64,000 nucleotides of DNA, from NCBI RefSeq assembly GCF_009026825.1, contig NZ_CP045032.1:1-64000 (forward strand), given 5' to 3'. The notes under the pieces were generated by a model, which was given only the letters and a program-made list of their open reading frames with translations, was not told the origin of the DNA and made no database searches. Source of the stretch: Corynebacterium urogenitale. GTDB taxonomy: Bacteria; Actinomycetota; Actinomycetes; Mycobacteriales; Mycobacteriaceae. Below, piece by piece: positions 46,463 to 54,458 of this stretch (positions are counted from its first letter, which is position 1; every line of letters begins with the position of its first letter). Made by a program: the position numbers and the translations under genes.

Positions 46463-47910
46463 TACTGCTCCTCCTGCACAGCCGCGTTGATCACGGCGCG
46501 GCCGATGGGTGCTGCGAGGGAACCACCGGTGGCGGCCTGGCCTGCGTTACCTCCGTTCTCCACGAGCACGGCTACGGCCACGTCGCCGGTGGTGGAGAAA
46601 GCGATGTACCAGGCGTGCGGGTTGGAGTTGCGGGAATCCTCGCCGTGTTCCGCGGTGCCGGTCTTGGAAGCGATGGTGGAATCGCCGCCAGCGTAGAGCT
46701 CGGCATCTTTCATCAGGTCGGTCAATTGATCAGCGACGCCACGATCAATCGCCTGACCAGCCTTCTTTGGACGCGTTGTCTTCAGTGTCTTGAGGTCCGC
46801 ACCGGTGACCTTGGAGACCAGGTGTGGCTCCATGCGGGTTCCGCCGTTGGCGATGGTGGCGGCGATCACGGCGTTTTGCAGTGGGGTGAGGGCCACATCG
46901 CGCTGGCCGATGGAGGACTGCGCGAGGGCAGCCTGGTCGGGGATATCCCCGAGGCGGGATGGGGTGACGGGCAGGCCAAGGTCATCAATGCTTTCGCCCA
47001 CGCCGAAGCCTTCCGCGGTCTTGCGGAAGCTCTCCGTATCGTGACGGGTCGAAAGGTCCACGAACGCCGTGTTGCAGGAGCGGCGGAAGGCTTCACGCAA
47101 GGTCACCTGGCCACCGCCGCCACAGGTGGCGCCGCCGTAGTTTTCCAGGGTGGTGACGGTATCCGGGAGGGTGATCTGGTTGGCGCCGGTGACCATGGAA
47201 TCTGGGCTTTCGCCCTCGGCGAGGGCAGCCGCGGTGGTGATCACCTTAAATGTTGAACCCGGGGGTTGCGTCTGCTGCGTGGAGCGGTTGAGCAGCGGGG
47301 CATCCGCATCCTGGGAGTAGGCCTCGAAGGCTTTGGCGGAGGCGTCCGCGTCCGGCTGGACGATCTGGGCTGGGTCGAAGCTCGGGGTGGAGGCCATGGC
47401 GAGCACCTCGCCGGTGGATGGCTTGATCGCCACGACAGATCCGGAGTAGCCCTGGCTGCTCAGCTGCTCGTAGGCGACTTGCTGCACGTTCGGCTTGAGC
47501 GTCAGCTCCACGTTGGCGCCGCGCTTTACCTTGCCAGTGAGTTGGTCCCAGATCTGGCGCGCGAAGAGGGAATCATCCTCACCCGTGAGGATCGAGTTCT
47601 GGCTGGACTCGATGCCGGAGGCGCCGTAGCGGTCGGAGAGGTAGCCGATGACGGAGCCGTAGGCGGCGGAGTTGGTGGGGTAGGAGCGGTCAAAAAGGCC
47701 GTTGTCATCGGCGGAGGATTCCGCCAGGATCTGCCCACCGGCGATGATCTTGCCGCGCTCGACGGACTTGGCCGCCAGGAACTGGCGTGAGTTCAGCGGG
47801 TTGTAGGCCAGGGAATTGGTTTGGAAAGCCTGAATGAACGTGAGGTTGGCGATGAGGACGAGCACCAGGATGAAGGAGAAGATCGTCACCGCGCGGATGG
47901 ACTTGTTCAT
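46462..47910 (-). CDS. pbpA: Penicillin-binding protein 2-type transpeptidase
   Basis: A 482-aa class B PBP that cross-links peptidoglycan, working with RodA. One N-terminal transmembrane segment (AVTIFSFILVLVLIANLTFI), a short dimerisation domain, then the transpeptidase domain with STFK (Ser219 nucleophile), SCN (Ser278) and KTG (Lys416). It overlaps rodA upstream by 4 nt and pknA downstream by 1 nt. Confidence 0.96.
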   Translation of the reverse strand: MNKSIRAVTIFSFILVLVLIANLTFIQAFQTNSLAYNPLNSRQFLAAKSVERGKIIAGGQILAESSADDNGLFDRSYPTNSAAYGSVIGYLSDRYGASGIESSQNSILTGEDDSLFARQIWDQLTGKVKRGANVELTLKPNVQQVAYEQLSSQGYSGSVVAIKPSTGEVLAMASTPSFDPAQIVQPDADASAKAFEAYSQDADAPLLNRSTQQTQPPGSTFKVITTAAALAEGESPDSMVTGANQITLPDTVTTLENYGGATCGGGGQVTLREAFRRSCNTAFVDLSTRHDTESFRKTAEGFGVGESIDDLGLPVTPSRLGDIPDQAALAQSSIGQRDVALTPLQNAVIAATIANGGTRMEPHLVSKVTGADLKTLKTTRPKKAGQAIDRGVADQLTDLMKDAELYAGGDSTIASKTGTAEHGEDSRNSNPHAWYIAFSTTGDVAVAVLVENGGNAGQAATGGSLAAPIGRAVINAAVQEEQ

Positions 47911-49253
47911 GCCACAGCCTCCTTATTTTGCGCGTCCGAGCCTTGCTTTGGGGACGCGCTGACTTCCATCACGGCGCGGGCCGAGTGGGAAATGCGCAGA
48001 AGGATCGCGAGCAGGATGTAGTTCGCCAGCAGGGAGGAGCCACCGTGTGCCAGGAATGGCGTGGTCAGTCCGGTCATTGGCAGCAGGCGGGAGATACCAC
48101 CGGTGACCACGAAGATCTGCACGGCGATGGTGAGGGACAGGCCAGCGGCGACGAGCTTGCCGTAGGAATCCCGGGTCATCATCGCTGCGTTGAAGCCACG
48201 GGAAATCAGCAGTGCGTACATCAGCAGAACGGCCGCGAGACCGATGAGCCCCAGCTCCTCGCCGATGGCGGCGAGGATGAAGTCAGAGTGCGCGACGGGC
48301 ACGTTGTCCGGGTAGCCAGAGCCCAGTCCGGTACCTGTCACACCGCCCCAGGACATGCCGAAGAGTGCCTGGGATAGCTGGAAACCATTCGATTCGTAAT
48401 TCGCTACGGGGTCGACAAAGTTCGCCACGCGGTCCTGGATCTTTGCGGAAATCTGGTACACACCAACCGCACCGATGGCAGCCAGGCCGAAGCCGAGCAC
48501 CAGCCACGAGGCGCGACCGGTGGCCATGTAGAGCATGCCCAGCACGGTGCCGAAGAGCAGCAGCGCAGGGCCGAAATCGTTCTGCAGCGCCATGATCACC
48601 AGCGCGATGCCCCACACCAGGAACAGCGGTCCCATGTCTCGCAGGCGCGGGAACTGCAGGCCCAGGAAGCTCTTGCCGGCCACGGTGAATAGTTTGCGCT
48701 TGTTGACCAGCAGGGCGGCGAAGAAGAGCAGCAGCATGATCTTTGCGAACTCGCCTGGCTGGATGGAGAACGGTCCGATGGAGATCCACACCGCGGCATC
48801 CGCGTTGATCGCGGACTTCGGCCACACGATGGGCAGTGCGGACAGGATCAGACCGCACAGGCCGAGGATGTAGGAATAGTTCTCCAAACTGCGGTGATCG
48901 CGCAGGAAGATGAGCACGGCGATCATCATTGCCACGCCAACGACTGTCCAGACGATCTGCGAGTTCGCCAGCGAGTAGCCCTTGGCCAGGTCGAGGCGGT
49001 AGATCATGACCAAGCCAATGCCGTTGAGCAGGGCGACGACGGGCAGCATGATCTGGTCGGCGTCTGGCGCCACCTTGCACATGACGAGGTGCGCGACCAA
49101 GAAGATGCCGATGAATCCACCGATGAGCAGGAATACGTTGCCGGTGAGCTCGTTGCCCTGCGAGAGCTCCAGCGTCACCAGGGCGACGAGCACCACGAGT
49201 GCTGCAAGGAGGAGCAGGCCGGCCTCGGTCTTTCGACGGAGAATCGCCTTCAT
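47907..49253 (-). CDS. rodA: RodA/FtsW/SpoVE-family peptidoglycan glycosyltransferase
   Basis: A 448-aa polytopic SEDS protein that polymerises glycan strands from lipid II with PBP2. Typical segments are ALQNDFGPALLLFGTVLGMLYMATG, GLGSGYPDNVPVAHSDFILAAIGEELGLIG and SRLLPMTGLTTPFLAHGGSSLLANYILLAILLRIS. It directly adjoins the pstP stop. Confidence 0.96.
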   Translation of the reverse strand: MKAILRRKTEAGLLLLAALVVLVALVTLELSQGNELTGNVFLLIGGFIGIFLVAHLVMCKVAPDADQIMLPVVALLNGIGLVMIYRLDLAKGYSLANSQIVWTVVGVAMMIAVLIFLRDHRSLENYSYILGLCGLILSALPIVWPKSAINADAAVWISIGPFSIQPGEFAKIMLLLFFAALLVNKRKLFTVAGKSFLGLQFPRLRDMGPLFLVWGIALVIMALQNDFGPALLLFGTVLGMLYMATGRASWLVLGFGLAAIGAVGVYQISAKIQDRVANFVDPVANYESNGFQLSQALFGMSWGGVTGTGLGSGYPDNVPVAHSDFILAAIGEELGLIGLAAVLLMYALLISRGFNAAMMTRDSYGKLVAAGLSLTIAVQIFVVTGGISRLLPMTGLTTPFLAHGGSSLLANYILLAILLRISHSARAVMEVSASPKQGSDAQNKEAVA

Positions 49254-50822
49254 TTATTCCACCTCCCGGCAGGAAACACCCGGTGTCGTCAGATCTTCAG
49301 GAGCTGACGATTGCGGGGCTGCTGTCTCGCTTTCTCGTGCGTTGTCGTTATCTGTGTTGCCGTCTTGGCTGTCAGTTCTGTCATCCCGCCGTTGGCTCGA
49401 CGATTCGCCGGCGCGGCCACCGCTGTCGCGTGCACTGTCCGCGCGATCGCGGTCATCCTTGTTATCGGTTTGTGCGGGGCTGCGTGTCACGCATACGGGC
49501 AAGGTTTGTTCGGCGAGCCGTTGGACCTGCTGGATCACGGCATCGTAGTTGTCCTCCGGTAGGGCTTCGAGGGCTCCTTGTGCCGCAGGCGTGAGGTCCG
49601 ACGTCATAAATCGGTGGCAGTCAGACGGCGACTGATCCCCGAGGATGAGCACCTTGGACTTCTCCGTCAGGCAGACCTCTTGGTAGCGCTCGCTGATCTG
49701 GATTCCCGCGATCGGCTCTGACATGCCCTTGTTGATGACGATTTGTTCGCCATCTTCTGCCACATAGTAGGTGTCTTGGATCTTCTGGTAGCCCATATAT
49801 CCGGCGGCACCAACTCCGAGGAGTATGAGCAGAAGAACAGCGAGGATGGCCCACACCCGCTTCGATTTCTTCGGCGCGCGTGATTTCCTGGCGGGGGTCG
49901 CTTCCTGGGCCTCAGCTTTTCTCGATGGCGCCGCGGGTCTGTTTGTGGTCTTGAGGCCGCTGAGTGCGGCGGCACGGGAGGCTGGGGAATCCGGGCGCTG
50001 TTCTTCTACCGCCTCACCAGCGACTGCGCCGACCGTGATGGCGGTCTGTGGCAGCGTGAGGGAGGAGTCTGCCGGCTGGCCCGTGGCGTCGTCGTACTCA
50101 ACGACGTCGGCGACAACGACGGTAACGTTGTCCGGACCCCCTCCCCGCAGCGCCATTTCCACCAGCTTGCGTGCCGCCTGGGCAGGTGGGAAGGACTTGA
50201 GGACTTCGAGGATCGTGTCCCGGCTCACCGGGTCGGAGAGACCATCGGAGCACAGCAGGTAGCGGTCGCCTACCTGTGCCTCGAAGGTGTCCAGTGTCGG
50301 TTCGACTGGGCGGCCGGTGAGAGCCTTCAAGATGAGCGAGCGCTGGGGATGGCTGGAGACGTCCTCTGGATCCAGTTTTCCCTGGTCGACGAGGGACTGA
50401 ACGAATGTATCGTCTTTGGTGATTTGCTCCAGCTCACCGTCACGCAACCGGTAGCCACGGGAATCGCCCACGTGGCACAGGCCAACTTCCGAGCCGCGGA
50501 AGAGCAGCGCGGACAGGGTGCAGCCCATGCCTGCGAGGGTGGGGTTTTCATCCACGTGCATCGCGATGTTCTGGTTGCCCTCATCCATTGCCGTGGCGAG
50601 GAGGGTTTCTAGGCGTTCGTGGTGGTCAGGGTCCTCGATGAGTGGGCTGTCCAGGGGCTCGAGGGCTTTGATCATGAACGCCGAGGCGACCTCGCCGGCG
50701 GCGTGACCACCCATGCCGTCCGCGAGGGCGATCAGCCGTGGTCCCGCGTAGGCGGAGTCCTCGTTATTTCCGCGCACCAAGCCACGGTCGGAGCATGCGG
50801 CGTAGTTGAGGGTCAGCTTCAT
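49254..50822 (-). CDS. pstP: PP2C-family Ser/Thr phosphatase PstP
   Basis: A 522-aa membrane phosphatase that reverses PknA/PknB phosphorylation. The PP2C domain (1-240) shows metal-binding Asp22, Asp35 and Gly36 in NEDSAYA and LADGMGGHAAGE, and CSDGLSDPV and GGPDNVTVVVADV further on. A variable linker, one transmembrane helix (VWAILAVLLLILLGVGAAGYMGY, about 312-334) and an extracellular domain ending in an Arg/Asp/Ser-rich tail complete it. It overlaps fhaB by one base. Confidence 0.96.
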   Translation of the reverse strand: MKLTLNYAACSDRGLVRGNNEDSAYAGPRLIALADGMGGHAAGEVASAFMIKALEPLDSPLIEDPDHHERLETLLATAMDEGNQNIAMHVDENPTLAGMGCTLSALLFRGSEVGLCHVGDSRGYRLRDGELEQITKDDTFVQSLVDQGKLDPEDVSSHPQRSLILKALTGRPVEPTLDTFEAQVGDRYLLCSDGLSDPVSRDTILEVLKSFPPAQAARKLVEMALRGGGPDNVTVVVADVVEYDDATGQPADSSLTLPQTAITVGAVAGEAVEEQRPDSPASRAAALSGLKTTNRPAAPSRKAEAQEATPARKSRAPKKSKRVWAILAVLLLILLGVGAAGYMGYQKIQDTYYVAEDGEQIVINKGMSEPIAGIQISERYQEVCLTEKSKVLILGDQSPSDCHRFMTSDLTPAAQGALEALPEDNYDAVIQQVQRLAEQTLPVCVTRSPAQTDNKDDRDRADSARDSGGRAGESSSQRRDDRTDSQDGNTDNDNARESETAAPQSSAPEDLTTPGVSCREVE

Positions 50823-51331
50823 TAGCCCTCCATCCTCACGAGAGTCTTACCGATGCGGACTTCCATGCCCGCAGACAGCTTCTCTGGTTGGTCAATGCGC
50901 TGGCTGCCAATGAAGGTTCCGTTGCGGGAATCGAGGTCTTCGAGGAACCAATCGGGACCGCGCTTAATCAGGCGCGCGTGGCGACCAGAGGCGAAGTCAT
51001 CCTCCAGTACGAGCGTGGCGCTCTGGGAGCGGCCGATCGTAACTTCCTTGTATCCCTGCAGCTCAAGGTGCGTTCCCATGAGTGGCCCGGATACGAGCGT
51101 CAGGGCACTCGGAGCCTTGGCGCGCCGGAATGCGCCGAAGCCACGTCCGCCGCCGTTGTGCGAGTTGTCCTCATTCTGCACAAAAGGTGCAGCTGCGACG
51201 ACGGGAGCCGCTGCGGACAGGCCTGAGGCGCGGTCTGCATCGGAACGCATCGCGCGGACTGTCATCCAGATGAAGAACCACAGGAGTAAGAGCAGGCCGA
51301 TCTTGGCTACCAGTAGCAATGTGGCTTGCAC
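50822..51331 (-). CDS. fhaB: FHA-domain membrane protein FhaB (FipA)
   Basis: A 169-aa protein with an N-terminal transmembrane helix (LVAKIGLLLLLWFFIWMTVRA) and a C-terminal forkhead-associated domain (VTIGRSQSATLVLEDDFASGRHARL, DLDSRNGTFIGSQRI) that binds phosphothreonine. In mycobacteria the homologue joins PknA and FtsZ at division. Second gene of the operon after fhaA. Confidence 0.95.
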   Translation of the reverse strand: MQATLLLVAKIGLLLLLWFFIWMTVRAMRSDADRASGLSAAAPVVAAAPFVQNEDNSHNGGGRGFGAFRRAKAPSALTLVSGPLMGTHLELQGYKEVTIGRSQSATLVLEDDFASGRHARLIKRGPDWFLEDLDSRNGTFIGSQRIDQPEKLSAGMEVRIGKTLVRMEG

Positions 51332-51520
51332 GGTTGGTCACTCCTAGTTGTCTGTATCGCCGTTGTCAGTAATGCCCTGGAGCTGCAGGGACAGCGAGCC
51401 AGTGCTGACGGGCGCGGCGGTTCGCGCGTAGGGATAGAAGTACTTACCGTGAACAGCCTAGTAGACCAGTGGGACAAGAGGGAGTGGATGTGGCGAAGGC
51501 GCCCAATGAGCAGGGGCTTT

Positions 51521-52690
51521 TTAGCCGAATTGAACCTCGATTTCAGAATGACCCATGACGATGATGTCGCCGTCGGCTAGCAGCCAGTTCTCAATCGGCG
51601 TCTCATTCACGGAGGTGCCATTGGTGGATTGCAGGTCGGTGAGCACCGCATCGTAGCCATCCCAGGCAATTTCTGCGTGCTGGCGGGATACTCCTGTATC
51701 CGGAATGCGAAGATCCACGCCATTTCCGCGACCGATGAGGTTGGAGCCCTCGCGGAGTTCGTAGCGGCGGTCGGAGCCATCGCGCAGGATAAGCGTGACC
51801 TGCGTCTGTGCCTCGTTGTGGTCGCCGGAGGCTCCGGTGATGGGGTCTTCCGAATAAACGTTCTGCGCCATCACCTCAGTGCCTGGGTAGCTCTGAGGGT
51901 AACTATTCGGGTTCTGCTCCGAGCCTGGCTGAGCACCTTGAGGCTGGGCACTTTGAGGATAGGATGCGTTGGCTTCAGGGTTCTGCTGCGGTTGCTGTGC
52001 CTGCTGCGAGTACTGCGGGTAGGAGTCCTGCTGGGAGGACTGGTACGCGTCCTCACCGGGATGGCGGTTCCACTCGTTGGTGAAGGTACCAGCGGCAGCG
52101 GCACCGGAGGCGCCAGCGGTACCTGGGGCGGAGGCTTCTTGGGGGTCGGCGTCCGCCCCAGATGTGGCACTACGGCTCTGCCCGTAATCCGCCTGGCTGT
52201 AGTCGTGGCTGCGCTCAGAACCCGGGGCTTCCTGAACTACTGAGGACAGGCCAGGGTTGGCGTCGGACGAAGAAGAAGGGGAACCAGAGGACTCAGCGCG
52301 TGGGGCAGGAGGCGCATTGAACAGCGAGTTCGCCTTGAGCTGGCCGGTGTGCAGGTTGGCGTCCGTATCCATGTGGACCTGGACCGAGGCATTGGTCCTC
52401 CAGCCAGAGTTGCGAATGAAGCGCTGCAGGCGGTCGGAGAGATCCTCGGCCAGATCGGGGTGCTTCTGCACGAGTGAATCGTAATCGCGCTGGGAAACAT
52501 TGACCATGAAGTGGCATGGTGCCCACCGGTTGCCGTCCGGATCCATCATGACGGAAGATTCGGCCTGCTGCTTCAGCAGTTCATCGATCTCAGCTGGCAC
52601 AACTTCGCCGCCGAAAACGCGCGCGAAGCCGTTATCCAACCCGCGCTGCAGCGAGCTGTCCAGCTTGCGAAACCTTCCAAACAAATCCAT
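51521..52690 (-). CDS. fhaA: FHA-domain protein FhaA with DUF3662 N-terminus
   Basis: A 389-aa cytoplasmic protein: an N-terminal DUF3662/FhaA domain (MDLFGRFRKLDSSLQRGLDNGF to about residue 125), a Gln/Ser/Pro/Tyr-rich disordered linker (about 130-280) and a C-terminal FHA domain (LIGRGNGVDLRIPDTGVSRQHAEI, TNGTSVNETPI). The mycobacterial protein binds the phosphorylated pseudokinase domain of MviN and restrains peptidoglycan synthesis. It heads the operon; a 189-nt gap separates it from fhaB. The 383-nt stretch between fhaA and tRNA-Leu holds this operon's promoter region and the tRNA promoter, and no gene. Confidence 0.95.
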   Translation of the reverse strand: MDLFGRFRKLDSSLQRGLDNGFARVFGGEVVPAEIDELLKQQAESSVMMDPDGNRWAPCHFMVNVSQRDYDSLVQKHPDLAEDLSDRLQRFIRNSGWRTNASVQVHMDTDANLHTGQLKANSLFNAPPAPRAESSGSPSSSSDANPGLSSVVQEAPGSERSHDYSQADYGQSRSATSGADADPQEASAPGTAGASGAAAAGTFTNEWNRHPGEDAYQSSQQDSYPQYSQQAQQPQQNPEANASYPQSAQPQGAQPGSEQNPNSYPQSYPGTEVMAQNVYSEDPITGASGDHNEAQTQVTLILRDGSDRRYELREGSNLIGRGNGVDLRIPDTGVSRQHAEIAWDGYDAVLTDLQSTNGTSVNETPIENWLLADGDIIVMGHSEIEVQFG

Positions 52691-52975
52691 GACGAGGACG
52701 GTCCTTTCTCCGATGGTCGAGGGCCCTAGCTCCAGTTGTGCTCTGAGTGAGAGCGGGGAAGCGGGGCCCAGGGGTGTTCAGGCAGCGAGGGCATCGCTGC
52801 AGAACAGAGCGCCGTACGTCCCTGTGTAGTGCATATATACCGTAAAAGCTGCACAGGTGAAACGTGGAAAGCGGTTACTCCGGCTCGGGTTTGTGACGAG
52901 AGTGAATGATGTGAATAGATGTTTTCATGTAAACGCTCGGTTTGAAGTGGTGTTTGAGCAGGTAGTTGCGTGTTT

Positions 52976-53004
52976 TTGGATGTGTTGCGGTATGCTGCTA
53001 TAGT
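52976..53004 (+). promoter_or_regulatory. Putative tRNA-Leu promoter
   Basis: TTGGAT (52976-52981) and TATAGT (52999-53004) are spaced by 17 nt, upstream of tRNA-Leu. A second candidate pair is TTGCGT (52966) with TATGCT (52991), spaced by 19. Confidence 0.45.
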
Positions 53005-53073
53005 TTCACTTTGTCGCAAGGCACAAGTTGGTAACAACTCGCCTAGCAACACCATGCGGATGCAAATCCACTC

Positions 53074-53156
53074 GGGCGAGTGGCGGAATGGCAGACGCGC
53101 TGGCTTCAGGTGCCAGTGTCCTTCGGGACGTGGGGGTTCAAGTCCCCCTTCGCCCA
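53074..53156 (+). tRNA. tRNA-Leu (CAG anticodon)
   Basis: The acceptor GGGCGAG (53074-53080) pairs with TTCGCCC (53149-53155) with one G-T. The anticodon stem CTGGC/GCCAG encloses TTCAGGT with CAG at 53107-53109. A long variable arm (TGTCCTTCGGGACG) marks a class II tRNA. CCA is not encoded. The same tRNA lies beside fhaA in mycobacteria. Confidence 0.97.
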
Positions 53157-53183
53157 CAGCGAGCAGTTCAACAAACTGCTACA

Positions 53184-53234
53184 CCGGAGGTCACAAACTC
53201 GAAAGGGTTTGTGACCTCCGGATTCTTTGTTTTT
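53184..53234 (+). terminator. Terminator after tRNA-Leu
   Basis: CCGGAGGTCACAAAC (53184-53198) pairs with GTTTGTGACCTCCGG (53207-53221), extended inward across a GAAA loop with one T-G wobble; a T-rich stretch follows. Confidence 0.85.
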
Positions 53235-53329
53235 CTGAACTTGAGCGGTCGAGGATTGCAAGTGTGGGGATTTACATCCTAACTCCCGCTCTCGCCTGTC
53301 GAACTCTTGTTTTCGATGGTGTCAATAAG

Positions 53330-53725
53330 TCATCTTGATTGTTGTCTTGATCTGACGGCCTTGGCCAGGAAACGCTTCGCTGCGGCCACGTTCTGCTTCG
53401 GAGAGAGGTAAAAAGTCCAGGGTCTGGCCACCGGCGGTGTTCGCCCGATAGAGGTAGCACCACCTGCCGCCGACCCGGATATAGATCTCATCCACTCGCC
53501 AGGAACTGGCCTGCCAGTCAGGTACCTGCCGGTACCACTGTGTTTGCTTGTCCAGCTCAGGGGCGTATTTCTGGTCCCAGCGGTAGGTCGTGGTGTGATC
53601 GACTGGCACGCCCCGCGCGGTCATCATTTCCTCCAGATCGCGGTAGCTCACCCCGTAGCGGCAGTACCACCGCACTGCCCACAGAATGATGTCACGGGGA
53701 AATGACGACCGGAGAAGATACCCAT
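53330..53725 (-). pseudogene. IS6-family transposase, two frameshifts and 3' truncation
   Basis: Assembled across frames the product reads MGIFSGRHFP then RDIILWAVRWYCRYGVSYRDL, VDHTTTYRWDQKYAPELDK, WRVDEIYIRVGGRWCYLYRA (first catalytic Asp), QTLDF then FYLSPKQNVAAAKRFLAKAV, a typical IS6 transposase N-terminal half. One base is missing in the C-run near 53693-53698, and one extra base lies in the A-run at 53408-53412 (T-run on the coding strand). The frame ends at 53330 before the second Asp and Glu, so the gene is inactive. Confidence 0.8.
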
Positions 53726-53780
53726 GGCTGTGATTATTTCACGTCGCTCTTCCTACTGCCCCCAACTTTGCAACAGCACC
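53330..53780 (-). mobile_element. IS6-family insertion sequence remnant
   Basis: The 5' end of the element is intact: on the minus strand from 53780 it reads GGTGCTGTTGCAAAGTTGGG, matching the IS6-family terminal repeat type. The 3' end of the transposase and the other terminal repeat are missing. It forms the left boundary of the copper island; 16 nt separate it from the island's first gene. Confidence 0.75.
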
Positions 53781-53796
53781 GTTCAGGGTGGCTGGA

Positions 53797-54411
53797 CTAT
53801 TCGGCGGGTTGGATCTCGCTCTCGGTGACCCACTTGTGGTTGGTCATCGTCATCCCGTCGACGGTGAGATCAACCATGTAGACCGTCTCCTCGGTGGAGT
53901 AATCGATGGTGGCCTCAGCACCCTTCATGCCGGACATGTGCTCGGCATCCAGGACAACGCTCGCCCCGTCGGGCAGGGGGGCCTGACCCGGATCGACGAG
54001 CTCCTCATGGACGACCCAGCGGTGGTCGGTAACCGGGGCCCCACCCTCGGTGGGGGTGTAGCTGACCGAATAGGTCGTGGTGTCAAACGCCCCGGAAATG
54101 GTGGCGGTGGCCCCGTCCATGCCGGGCATGTGGTCAGCGGTGAGGATGACCTCGGTGCCCACCGGGTACGTGGGATCCTCGGCCTCTTCAATGCCTGCCG
54201 GCGGTACCCCGCCGTCGGCAGGGTGGTCGTGCCCGCCGTGCTCTTCGTCGGCAGTGCTGGTGTCTTGCTGGTGGGTCTCGTGGGTCTCTGCGGTTGCCGT
54301 CGTGGTGCTGGTGGTGTCGGCATCGTCGGAGTTGTCGGTGGCGTCGCTGCAGGCGGTCAGCGCTAGGGTGGAGGTCAGTACCAAGGCGGCGAGGGTAATA
54401 CTGCGTTTCAT
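53797..54411 (-). CDS. YdhK-like lipoprotein with two DUF1541 repeats
   Basis: A 204-aa exported lipoprotein: the signal peptide ends in the lipobox LTAC, then a His/Asp/Glu-rich spacer (EEHGGHDHPADG) and two copies of DUF1541 (AEHMPGMDGATATI-type starts HMPGM and HMSGM, each ending HRWVV or HKWVT). YdhK proteins occur in copper clusters and presumably bind metal on the outer face of the membrane. The ATG at 54411 has AAAGGA upstream. Same strand as the P-ATPase, 47 nt downstream of it. Confidence 0.82.
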   Translation of the reverse strand: MKRSITLAALVLTSTLALTACSDATDNSDDADTTSTTTATAETHETHQQDTSTADEEHGGHDHPADGGVPPAGIEEAEDPTYPVGTEVILTADHMPGMDGATATISGAFDTTTYSVSYTPTEGGAPVTDHRWVVHEELVDPGQAPLPDGASVVLDAEHMSGMKGAEATIDYSTEETVYMVDLTVDGMTMTNHKWVTESEIQPAE

Positions 54412-54458
54412 GAGTGTTCCTTTCAAAGGTGGTGTGAGTTAGGGGTCGAGAGACAAGG

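Noticed and set aside
52726..53282. Open frames over tRNA-Leu (SGGMADALASGAS-type and GEGGLEPPRPEGH-type peptides)
   Set aside because: Spurious translations of the tRNA-Leu gene.
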